Below the pieces are notes generated by a model that did no database searches, was not told the DNA's origin, and saw only the letters and a program-made list of their open reading frames with translations. This document shows, in pieces, positions 22,440 to 33,700 of a stretch of DNA of 64,000 nt. A program made the position numbers and the translations under genes. Source of the stretch: Ovis canadensis (lineage: Eukaryota > Chordata > Mammalia > Artiodactyla > Bovidae); the NCBI RefSeq assembly GCF_042477335.2, contig NC_091245.1, forward strand, positions 29,212,501 through 29,276,500. Direction: 5' to 3'. Position 1 is the first letter of the stretch, and each line of letters opens with the position of its first letter.

Positions 22440-22665
22440 GCTCTGGGCTTGGGCCTTTCAAGGTTTGATCCTGGCACCACCCTTTAAAAGCTGTGTGGTC
22501 TTAGCCCAGCAACTTCATCTGTCTTAGCCCCTGTGAAGTATGAATACCAAGCCAGGTTCCTTTATGAGGATAAGATAAAATGAGGTACAAGAGCTAAGAC
22601 ATAGAAGTTTGCAATAGTGCTTGGCATGTACTAAATGCTCAGCAAATATTGCTAATATTTGTAGA
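22440..22665 (+). mobile_element. MIR SINE remnant, near full length
   Basis: GATCCTGGCACCACCCTTTA, TGTGTGGTCTTAGCCCAGC and GCTTGGCATGTACTAAATGC follow MIR order from core to tail. Confidence 0.8.
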
Positions 22666-23645
22666 CAGGTACTGCTGCCTGCCATTCCAGTAAACAAAGA
22701 ATAGTGCCCACTATACATACCACTTCTGTAAAGATCAAACCATTAGCCACTGCAGCCTCCCACCGATGGTGCACCGTGAGGGGAATCCAGAATGGAGAAA
22801 ACCAGGAAATACTCTGTGCTTTGGATACTGGCCCGAGACAGTTACGATGCATATGTAAAGAATGATTTCAGTGAACCCAGAGTCTTGTATCTTCCCATGC
22901 ATAGAAAAGTGCCAAAATCATTCATTTGAGATGTCTTTTCTTTGTGATTAGCAGTAATCTTTTGGTGTTCAACTACATGCGTTTGTTTGTTTGTCTTCCC
23001 AGCAAGGAAAAAAAAAAAAAAAAAGCTGTATAACCAGGCTCCTCCCTTATCTCTTCAGAGTGGTTCCTCAGACCCATCTGAGAGGCTGTCTCCTGGACTA
23101 TAGTTTTCAGTAAGGTCCCTGAGTAAAACAACTTGCAACTTATAGTTGTATATTTTCCTTCTGTCGACATACTCATTAAAGGCCCCTCCCTTTCTTCTGC
23201 TGGAAGCTTTACTGTTTCCCAGGGGAATTCACCTTTTGGCTCTTCCTCTCCCCCTCCTGCCTGCAAAGTAGTCTGGTCATGACATCCATGTATGGAGGAA
23301 AGCCTTCTGAGGAGAGCCTCTGCAGCCTCTCTTCCAGAAAAGGGAAGCAAACGTGTTTTTTTTCTGCTGAAAACCTCTGCCAGCACCCTGCATGTCCAGG
23401 GTCAGGTTCACCCCTCCTGCTTAGAATCCAAGACTCTTCTTAATACTCCAGCCGCGGGGCTGCTTCTCATGCCCTTAGGCTCCCTCCTTGCACTGGCACC
23501 CTGCAGCTCTTCAACCTGGTCTGCCCTGTCTCTGGCTCCTCCATGGCCCTGCTCAGGGGTCACTGCCGCTGGAAGCTTCCCAGACCTCCTGAAACTTAGC
23601 ATGAAACAGCCAACTGCCATAGCTAAGTGTCCAGACTCCTGGGGT
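22666..23645. other. Intergenic, no recognisable gene
   Basis: Contains an 18-A run near 23010 and otherwise unassigned sequence. Confidence 0.5.
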
Positions 23646-24290
23646 TGTCAAACCCACGTCCTCGTGCCCGAGGCACAGTAAGGCCAGATGAATGGAAGTG
23701 TCAGAGTTTAGAGCAAAGAAAGGTTTATTGCATGGCCAAGCAAGAACAGGCAGCTCAGGCTCAAAAGACCCGAACTCCCCAATGGCTTTCAGGGGAGCAT
23801 TTTGTTTTTACAGGGGAGCATTTTTAAAGGCAACATTTGGGGAGGAAGGCTCCAGGATTCCTGACTTTCTTCTCCTTGGTAGGTTGTGAAGTAACAGTGT
23901 AGTGTTCCAGGAACCTTCACCATCCACCCTCTGGTTCTGGACAGTCTGGGGCCTAGCGCTTGTGCTAAGTCTGTAGCCACCAGCCTCCATCTGAGTGTGG
24001 GGGTCTTAGCTGCTACAGAACAACTCAAAGATAGGCATCAGATTGTTATGCTTATGCCTTGAGGAGGAAGTAGGACTCTGTTTTATCCCTTTCTTAACTT
24101 TTCTTGTTTTCTCGTTATTTTTCTTGCTTAACTGCTGTTTCTTTGTTTCTATATTCTTCACATCCCTAGTTATTAATAGTAACTGGTTGAGCCTGCTCTT
24201 TGTAACTTGGGAAAGACCTAGGAGACCAAGTGAGAAATGAGGGGGTGAGGCACGGAAAGGCCTTTGTTCTGGGTGACCCCACAAGATTCT
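23646..24290 (-). mobile_element. Solo LTR-like element (antisense)
   Basis: On the minus strand it shows an LTR-like 3' architecture: TTTAAAAATGCTCCCCTG upstream, then CCATGCAATAAACCTTTCTT (poly(A) signal at 23724-23729), then a short U5-like stretch ending in CA. No retroviral gene lies next to it. The edges and the class are inferred; no clean TSD was found. Confidence 0.6.
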
Positions 24291-24586
24291 GTTTCCCTGC
24301 CTCTGTGCTCACCAGTCATGCACCCTTCAACAGGCTGCCGGGCCTCTCTAAACCTCGCATAAACACTGTACCCCCCTTGGAGCCTTGTTGGAGGATGAGA
24401 GGTAAAGTTCTTCCTGCACGGTGCCTGGTTAGTAGTGAGCACTCAGCAAGTGTCAACCGTGTGCACCCAGAAAGCTGGGGTTTGGTTTTCCCCTGCTACT
24501 GCCATGCTGAATGGACTCAGGCAAGTTGGTGTCAGCTTTGGTTTCTTCATCCTATAAACTGAAACATCTTAACCCCACGGGCCTGT

Positions 24587-25677
24587 TAGGGAATGGTTGA
24601 CTGAAACCATCCACCTTGGCCAGACACAACGATAACTTGCTCATGAGTTGTCTCACAACAGGAGGTCCCATCAGTAAGGACCCTGAGTCAGACCAAATAT
24701 GGGCCAAACACAATGACTGCCCAGAGACAGCCCAGAAGTTAGCCCCATTACCACAGTACAACTGGGGCCACGTGGCAGAGCAGTCTTCCTGGGCTCCCTA
24801 TTGCTGTCCATCCTGGGGCCCATTCACAATCAAGTTTTTTGCTTTGTCAGTTTGCAGGCCTTCTGGGACAACTCATTTCTGAGTGTTAGGCAGGAGCCCA
24901 CTTTCAGGCCCTGGGAAGGGGCCCCTCTTCCTGTAAAGGCCCATGGATGGGCTTGATTGGGAGCGGAGGATAGAATTATGTGCAACTGAGTGCCTCTGAG
25001 CATTTTTCTGAGAAAGCTGCAGCCCACTGAAGAGCTCAGGACTGAATGACCACTGAGGTCTCTCCATCTCTCTCCCACAGGGGCCAACCTTTGCACCACC
25101 AGCCCCTGGCAGGAACTGGGCCTCTCCTGCAATTGAAACACCAAGGCTGACTGGTATTGAAACACCGTCAGGGCACAACCTTTAAAAGAATGGCATAGCC
25201 CTTGAGGATACAACACAGACCGATTGGGACTGTTAGGTCCAATTTGGCAGAAGATTTGACTTCCAGTGGACCTCACTGTATACTCACATTAGCGTGTGCT
25301 AAATGACACACCCACAGGTGCCATGACAGTTCCAAGGTTAACCATAAAAGGTCAAAAAGTGGGTGGTGGGCCAATTCCTGGAAAGCTCCCCTTTCCCAAA
25401 ATGGTTGGAAGAATCCTCCCATTCGTTAGCATAGGAAATCACCCATCCCATAAAAACTAGCCGCCCCGTGTTTCAGGCCCTCCCCGCTCTGAGATGGCCC
25501 ACGCTCTGCGTGTGGAGTGTGTTTCTCCCGGGGCCACTCTCACCTTTTGAGAGGGACCGCATTCTGTCTGCAGAATATGTGTCTCTCTAAATAAACCCAC
25601 TTCTTACCTATCCCTGAATTGTTTCTGTGAAGAGACCTGAAGAATCTGAGCTTCATTAAGTCCTGAGACCAGGCATG
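24587..25677 (+). mobile_element. Solo LTR-like block (possibly composite)
   Basis: Starts TGTTAGGGAATGGTTGACTG. The right part has a TATA-like CATAAAAACTAG near 25451, then AATAAA at 25590-25595 and a U5-like stretch ending near CCAGGCA. A second TGTTAGGTCC start near 25230 suggests two LTRs or an interrupted one. No viral gene is present. The 3' half (25180-25677) is the better supported part. Confidence 0.55.
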
Positions 25678-25902
25678 TGACCTCAATTAAAAGGCAGTGG
25701 GCTCAAGTCCCAGCCTGGGTTTTGGCGGAGTGTGAGCCCAATCTAAGCTGTGTGGTTTCAGTGGGAGCCAGCCTAGGCTCCTGTTCCCATGGCCTCCCCT
25801 CAGTGACCTTGTTTTCAACATCTAATTCTCCGGGCACCGGGAACATGTTGGCATGTGAACGCTGGGCATGAGCTGCTGGACCTCTTCTCATTCCCCGGGT
25901 TG

Positions 25903-25960
25903 TGCTTACTCGCTCAGTTGTGTCCGACTCTTTGTTGCCCCATGGTTCATAGCCCGCCTG
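25903..25960 (-). mobile_element. Bov-A fragment (antisense)
   Basis: TGCTTACTCGCTCAGTTGTG followed by TCCGACTCTTTGTTGCCCC; truncated and diverged. Confidence 0.7.
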
Positions 25961-26669
25961 GCACTCTGTCCAAGTGAATTTTCATTTCTTCCTCCTGAGG
26001 GGTCAGTCAGTCCCTCTGGATCCGTCTTCGGAACAGAGGATGCCTCGAGCATGCTGGCTGTGCCCCATTTGTGCTGCCCTTGGAGAGAAACTCAGCCAAA
26101 GGTGCCAGAACCCAGGGCTGAGCCTCGCTCGGGCAGGATCTCTGAGGTGTCCTGTTCCGCGAGCTGGCCCTCAGTTCATCTGAGTCAGAAATATGGTTAT
26201 ATCCTGGCTCTCCAAGTCCCCTCCTTGGTGCCCTCAGCCCAGCACTTCCTGCTGCCCCAGCGGTCCTTCCAGTGTGAGGGGCCTCCTCCGTGACACCTTC
26301 TTCTCCTTGGGCGCTAGGGTCCAGGTCTGTTGACTTCTGGGTGCCTGGCACTGGGCTTGGCACAGAACAGGCACACAGAGACTGTTCAGTGAGCAAATGA
26401 ATTGACTCAGGCAGCAATGAATGAACTGGAGCTCACCTGTCTCTCAGATGTCCATTTTTAATTCAAATCTCACAGAAGACTACATAGAATTGATTATATT
26501 AATTTCCAACAGGGATATGTCTGTCTCCATCAACAGGAACCCTCTTGTTAGCCAGATTCCAAGTCCATCTTTCAGTATAAGGGTGGGACATTTTCTGACC
26601 CTCAAGCTACATTTTTAAACCCAGAGACTCTGCCTCCACCCTGGCCAAGATAGGGTCACATTGGTAGCA

Positions 26670-26830
26670 GAAACGACTTTGGGGTTGGGACACCATGGAC
26701 CATGTTTGAGTCCCACTTCTGAGCCTGACTTTGCTGTACGATCCTGGGGGCCACAGTTTCCTCATCTGTTTAATGGATATATCCATCCTTGCCTGCTTGG
26801 GTGTTGTAAAACCGGAATGTATGCCAAGAA
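26670..26830 (+). mobile_element. MIR SINE remnant
   Basis: TTTGAGTCCCACTTCTGAGC, GGCCACAGTTTCCTCATCTG and TTTAATGGATATATCC match the MIR core. Confidence 0.7.
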
Positions 26831-26993
26831 ACAGCTGGTTCACTCAGGCTTCGGGATTGAAATACAATCCCTACTTGAAGGAACCTGGGCTGTTTGGTTG
26901 GGCATGTGGTCTTGGGGTGAGAGCGGAAGTGGTCCAGAGGAGAGGGGATGGAAGGGGTTGAGGAGGGGCTCCTCAGGCTGTTCTTGCTACAGT

Positions 26994-27207
26994 TCAGAGC
27001 CTCCTGGGGTGGCTTTCTTGTAGCAGGGCGACAAGTACCCCGTCTCATGTACATCTCATGTGATCCATTAGTGGGCCCCACTAGATTACTGAGCTGGGAA
27101 AAACACTGAGGCTGTATCCAAACCTAGCAATATCTGCCTTAGGTACCAAAGCAGCAGGAAGTGGCATTATGTACCGTATATGTGCCATCCAGAAGGGCTA
27201 AACTTCT
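26994..27207 (+). repeat. Direct repeat copy A (downstream of LDLRAD1 stop)
   Basis: 214-base segment starting TCAGAGCCTCCTGGGGTGGC and ending AGAAGGGCTAAACTTCT. It is about 90% identical by eye to 27882-28095, in the same orientation 888 bases away. It may lie within or just beyond the LDLRAD1 3' UTR. Confidence 0.9.
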
Positions 27208-27572
27208 CAGCTTGGTGTTCAAGCCCCAAACTTATTTTTTCTCCAAGGAGTGACAAGGTCAGGATCTATAAGCGTGTCTTGGAGCAAAGGAGCAGATTTC
27301 CTCTGTGTGTCGCCAGAGGAGGGCCGCAAATCATGGAAGCAGGTTTCCCTCATCTTTGTTAGGAGCTGCCTAACATGGTAATGAGCCCCCCATCCCTGGA
27401 AGCATCCAAGCAGAGGACGAAAAACTTGAAAGCAGGAGAGCCAATTCCTATTCAGAGACAGTGGTGCGCAGATTATGTGATCTCAAAGACTCCTTTCTGC
27501 CCTTGGATTCATGGCGCATGTGAAGGGTTAGCAGCACCATTCCAGCCAGCAGCCCACTCTGGCCTGGGTGAT

Positions 27573-27724
27573 TCAGTCAGGGCCGGGACAGGAGTACTCG
27601 TCGGACCAGTCGGAGCAATGCTGCACACGATCCCGGCAGAGGCTCCTGGGGATACAGCTGCAGTATCTGAAGACAGTCGAGGGGCAGCGCCACCACCCAG
27701 GGCCGCAGGGCGGGCAGGTAGTCC
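27573..27724 (-). CDS. LDLRAD1: LDLRAD1 coding exon 6 (LDLa module 3, stop)
   Basis: Acceptor GTCTTCCCAG. Encodes CPPCGPGWWRCPSTVF, CIPRSLCRDRVQHC and SDWSDEYSCPGPD, stop TGA at 27573-27575. The exon lies between two 214-base direct repeats. No AATAAA or ATTAAA in the minus-strand sense is visible in the ~500 bases after the stop, so the transcript end is unknown. Confidence 0.95.
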
Positions 27725-30700
27725 CTGGGAAGACAGAAGAACAGCTGGAATGCCCCATCCACCAGGGCACTCCTTAGCCCTGCAACTGGCCATAGGCCCC
27801 CACAGCCCTACCCTATCTGACTCAGGTTGACTGTATTCCTTATTTCCTGCAGAAGAGAGAATCTAGACTCCCCAACTCAGCTCAGAGCCTCCTGGGGTGG
27901 CATCCTCGTGGCAGGGTGACAGATACCCTGTCTCATGTACATCTCATGTGATCCATCAGTGGGACCCACTAGGATTATTGAGCTGAGAAAAGCACTGAGG
28001 CTGTATCCAAGCCTAGTAATATCTACCTTAGGTACCAAAGCAGAAGGAAGTAGCATATATATCGTATATGTGCCATCCAGAAGGGCTAAAATTCTGTGTG
28101 ACTTTGCGTGTGACCTCAAGCGAGTCTCTCACCCTGTCTGAGCCTCAGTTTCCTCATCTGCTTGAGGTTGTTACTAAGAAAGATAGGCCAAGTGCCAGGC
28201 CCACAGTCAGTGTTCAGATATTAACGGGTGCCCATCATCTCCCATCCTCCCCTCTCACCCTAAATTTGGTCCCACCAGCCCACTTACGACTCCCTGAGGG
28301 AACCTCGCAGGCCTCCCTCCTTTACCCTGGACCCTGGGCCTCCAGGGTTCTCTGCTGCATACTCAGCCTCTGCCTGGTGAAACCCTGTCCATTTTTTAAG
28401 GCCTGCTTGAACACAGTCTCTTCTGAGAAAGCTCCCTTGATGATTTCTTCTCCCCTCCCCCGCAACAAAAACCTCTCCAGGACCCCTGGCACTACCTTTA
28501 GTCACTAGCATGATGTAAGTCCTGGGGATAGGACATATGTTTGACCCCTGGCTGCTTCCCAGCAGGACCTAGCACCAGGCCAGCCCCCAACAGTGCTCAG
28601 AACATATTTGTGGGTTGAATGCCAGGGAAGAGATTGGAAGCAAACTCTGGGGCAGTGAAAGAACTCCAATCTTAGAGTTGGGAGACCTGAGTTCATACCC
28701 AAGCTCCCTCTTTATCACTCATTTTACTAAGTCCCTTCTCCCGTCTGGCCTCAGTTTACCTATATATAAGTTAGGGCCAGTGATTTCTGCTCTGCTTTCC
28801 TCACAGGATTGTTGGGTGGTGCAGAGGAGATGAGGGAAGCCCAGGTTCAAACCCCAGTTGGGCTACGTATGTACTCTTCTTGTGACTGCCCTCTGGGCTC
28901 CCTGGCTTCCTCATTTGAGACCTTGAAACTAAGCTCCCCACCACAGAAGAATAACTCTCCGGAAGGAACCACTTGTCGTGGTAATGAGCACCCTGCCACT
29001 TGAGGCATTCAAGCAGAAGTGGAAAACATCTTCCTAGAATGAAAACAGGGGATGCAGGGGGGACCTCAGAGATTCTCTGGTTAACTTCTGCCCTCTGGCT
29101 GCTGCCTGGCCAGTTGCCCAGCCCAGCCTGTGCCCAGACCCCCACCTGGGCTCAGTTCATCTGAGCAGTCCCCGCAGTTGTTGATCCTATCACACACTTG
29201 GTCTGAGTAGATCCAGGAAGCAGGGTCTCCACAGTGAGTCACGAGAAAGCCAGGGAGGCTCTGGGGCACAGCTCCTACAGGGGGAGAGATGAAGCAGGAG
29301 CAAGTCCACACCTGGCTAAAGTTCAGGTACAGGCAGGCTGGTACATTCAGGCTGCAGGTGTCTCACAGCTACATGGAGGTAGATTGTCCTGACCAGCCTG
29401 GCAGCTGACAAACCCAAGGTCACTGAGCATCCAGGAAGGGCACAAGGAGAACACAAGAAGAATGTTTCCTGGGGAGGTCAGTCAAGGGGAGAGGAGGGTT
29501 CTTTCCCTGTTTATCCAACAGGATGCCCAGAGCTGCTCCTCCCTTCCTCACGCCTACTCAGCTCTTGCTCCTTCCCATCCACAGCATGTCTTACTCTCCT
29601 CCTCCCTCCAGAAATGTCCTTCTTGACACCTGTCCAAAACCATTCGACCTGCAAGCCCAGGTTCAAGTTCCTTCACCTCCGGGAAGCTTCCTCCAACTGG
29701 AACACAACAAGCATAAATGTGGAGTTTCCCTGGTGGCTAACCGGTAAAGAAATCACGTGCCAATGCAGGAGACACGGACTCAATCCCTGATCTGGGAAGA
29801 TTTTACATCCCATGGAGCAACTATGCCTGTGAGCCACAACTACTGGGCCGGTGCTGCAGAGTCCGAGAGCCACAGCTGCTGAGCCCACGTGCTGCAACTC
29901 CTGAAGCCCCTGCACTTAGACCCCGCGCCCCACGGCAAGGAAACCACTGCAGTGAAAAGCCCAAGCACCGCAACCAGAGTGGCTCCTGCCCTCTGCAACT
30001 AGAGAAGCCAGATCGGCGGTGGGGACCCAGCACAGCCACAGATAAACAGAATAAACACTTTTTAAGAAGAATAGATGTGAGGTCTTGCACTTGGATCCCG
30101 GAACTCAGGGCATGTGCGTTCACGTGTTTTGTGAGAGGGAATCAGACACCGTTCTTGAAAGCGGGTTCTGTATTAGACAGCAGTGTGACAGGGCTACCAA
30201 AAATTAACACAAACTCAGGCCACATCACTAGAGATATAACCCAGACTTAGGAGGGGAAAAGTCTTTGTTCTTTGGACTGGGCAGAGCCAGCTGGAAGTGT
30301 CATGGATGCTTCTGGAGCTAGTCCAGGGAGAGGGACATGGGCAGTTGGTTTGTGTTCTGTGGATGCTGGTGGAGTGGGAAAGACCAATCACTACGGGGTG
30401 ACTGGGAGTTCAGAGTGTAGTTCAGGGAAGAGGAAACTCATGCGGGACAACACAGCAACCTCCAGTCCACGCAGTGCCGCCGTCATGGGAAACAGATCAA
30501 CATACGGTTCTTGGAGGGCAGGGGTTGGTGAGAGGTTACAGCTGGAACCAGTCAAGGGTGCTGTTGGGAGGTAGCCCTAAACTCAGTACAAGGGAGACAT
30601 CCCCATTGGAAAACCAGAGTGAGAGCAGCGGCTGCCTCGAGTTGTAGTGAGCTTCTATCCTGGGAGTGTGCAAGCAGAGGCTGGGTGGCAGAGGGGTTGG

Positions 30701-33700
30701 GGCATGAGCTGGAACATGGGCTAGATGAATTTAAGGCCTCCTCTTGTCTTGAGGGCTCACGACGCAATGACCCTCCCTCATAACCTACCCAGCCCCACCC
30801 ACTCTAACTCACCGATCTCTTTCCCTCCTCTGTGGCAACTCCTCTCTCTTGAGAACTGTCAGGTCTAAGGTCTGGGGTTAGACCTTCCCATTCATTCATT
30901 GGTTGATTCACTAACTTCATCATTTAGTCAACAAATCGTTCCAGATATTTCTCTGTGCAGAGCCCTGTGCCAGGCCCTGGGCCCCAAGACCAAGCAGACT
31001 AGGTTTGCCTCAGAGGAGTTCACAGTCTGATGGTGGGGGCAAACATGCCAAACGAGATTGACAATCAATGTGACTGGGGCTGGGACACAGATAAGCACAG
31101 GGGCTATGAGAGTCCAGTAAAGGAAACTTCATCTAGTTTGTGGAGAAGGCGATGGCGCCCCACTCGAGTACTCTTGCCTGGAGAATCCCATGGATGGAGG
31201 AGCCTGGTGGGCTGTAGTCCATGAGGTCGCTAAGAGTTGGACACAGCTGAGCGACTTCACTTTCACTTTTCACTTTCATGCATTGGAGAAGGAAATGGCA
31301 ACCCACTCCAGTGTTCTTGCCTGGAGAATCCCAGGGATGGTGGAGCCTGGTGGGCTGCCATCTATGGGATCACACAGAATTGGACACGACTGAAGCGACT
31401 GAGCAGCAGCAGCATCTAGTTTGGGAGTCAGAGAAGGCTCCTTGGAGGAGGTAACACTTGAACTCTGTCATGAGGGTTGCATAAAGTTTCTCAAGATCCA
31501 GAATGGAGGCATTCCCTTGTGTGGGCGTATGTGTGTGCATGTGACTGGGACAGGGTGGGAAAAAATGTTCCTGGCAGTATACAACCAAAGGCATAGAAGC
31601 ACACAAGGGTGCCTGGTACGTTCAGGGTGGTCGAGCTTCAGTCTGGCTGCAGGGAGAGCTGGAGTTGGGGCAGCTCTCAAGGGGCCCTGGCGTAGGTACT
31701 CACGGCACAAGGCCTCCTCCTCGTCCTCGCCGCGGGCACAGGTGCGAACGCCGTCACAGACCCTGCTGGCCGGGATGCAGCTGCTCCGGTCGTTGCACAG
31801 GAAGCCCGTCCTGTTTGTCTGCGTCACACAGGCCTGGGCCCCTGAGTGGGCGGGGCCAGCCCCGGAAGGGTCAAGGGTGGTGTTCACAAGGGCATCACCA
31901 AGTTCTCCCCACGGAGCCCCACCTGAGCTGCAGCGAGGGCCTGGGGCCACAGGGAGGACCCTGAGCTCGGCATTGAAGATGGCGTGCAAGCCCCAGTTCA
32001 ACCACTTGCCAGCTGTGTGACCATGGGCAGGTGACCTGACCTCTCTGTGCCTCAGGTTCCTGTCTCCAAAGTGGGGAGCATAGCACACACCCCGTGGGAC
32101 TGCTGGGGAGATTACACAAAAGTCTCTGTGTGAATAAGCCTGGAGAGAGTGCAGAGAAAGTCATGGTTCCCATGTCTATCAAACAACCATCTCACGGGAA
32201 GCTCCTCAGGACAGGCCTCAAGCCAGTGATGGGGTTTTCACGGCAGGGCTCCTGGTGCAGGTGAGGGTGTCAGAGGCAACATCCTGGGGCCAGCTAGCGA
32301 CCGTTATGCCACAGTCCTTATATCTGGGACAGCTGTACAGCCTGCAAACACCTTCACATTTTTATTCTATTGTTTCCCTGAACCCTCCTGTGACATGCCG
32401 TCACTAGCCCCATTTTACAGATGAGAAAAGTAAGACTCGGTGAGGTTCGAGAGGCCAGGCCACACAGCTAATAACCAGGCTGCTGCCTCTCTTTTTCCTG
32501 AGGTAGGGCTGCCTCCGCAGTGCCCAGGAATGATGGGGACCGTCTGAGTGTCTGTCCCTTTGAGAGTCTTCCCTCTGTCCCACTGCGTCGAGCACCCAGC
32601 CCTGGGGCTGCTCCGAAGAATTAGGGGAGAGAAACTGACAGAGGAGCCTGGAGGTCCAGTTCTGCGGGTTGTGCGCAGACACACGTGTGTGCGGGTTGGA
32701 GGCAGGGGCGAGTTTATGTGGGTCTGTGCGCATGTGAATCACAGCTCATCTCCTGGAACTGCCTCAGCTAGTATGAGGGGGCTGGCTCTCAGAGGCACAT
32801 TGTCACACACACACACAACTGCCCACAGACATACACGCTTGGACACACTTGCACAAACACAGACATGCACACACAAGGGCAAACACACACAGATATGTAC
32901 CTGCACATACAAACATGTGCATACACGCAGATGCTTGCACGCATGTACAAACAGACACTCAGGTATATGCATGGAGGCAGCTCTTCCTGTGTTCACATCT
33001 ACCCGCAGTGTCCATGCACGGGCACGAGGGTTCCATGGATTCTACCCCTATTCTCACTGTGTTCCTTTAGCACCTCCTGCTAGGCAACAGAGACATCTCT
33101 CAGAAAGGTAGGTCTGGTGACATCCCACCTCCAGCTAATTCCTTCCCATGGCTCTCTAGATGGTGACCTCCTTCCCCAGTGCAGATTTCGAGGCGCTGGG
33201 CCCAGGGCCCCTGGCCCTACCCGCTGCCCTGTCCATCAAGCCCACTAACCTTCTCTTCATATTTCCTTCCACCCCACACATGCTGTTCCCTGTGCCTGGA
33301 TGCTTTTCCTGCCACCCCCTCCACCAACCAACCCCGCTTTCCCTTCATGCTTCAGTGCCGTTCATTTCTCAAGGTGCCCATCCTGACCCCTGGACTGGCC
33401 AGAGCCCCATCCCAGACTCTCAGAGCTCCCACTAAGCCTGCCTTAAAGTGCTTATTGGGTTAACCTGCATGTCACTCTGCAAACTGTTAGCTCCGCGAGG
33501 TCACGTTTGGTGTTGGGGCTCACTGCTGAAGCCTGCCTGGCCTCAGGGATGTACTGGACAGGTCCCTGTCCTTTGTGGTCGAGACAGACACACAGAAGGA
33601 GAACACCACTCTGGGTGATTGGGCTTGGGGGGAGAGGAAGTGTGAGAGCAATGGGAGCTGAAACAAGGCTCCTAAACCAGGCAGGCAGGGGAAGGCTTCC

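Noticed and set aside
31468-32088. 206-codon minus-strand open frame
   Set aside because: It contains LDLRAD1 exon 4 (31704-31841) read through into intron; only the exon part is coding. The plus-strand frames at the same place are shadows.
32548-33111. 187-codon plus-strand frame and several His/Thr-rich frames
   Set aside because: Produced by the CA-rich tract and MIR sequence; low complexity.
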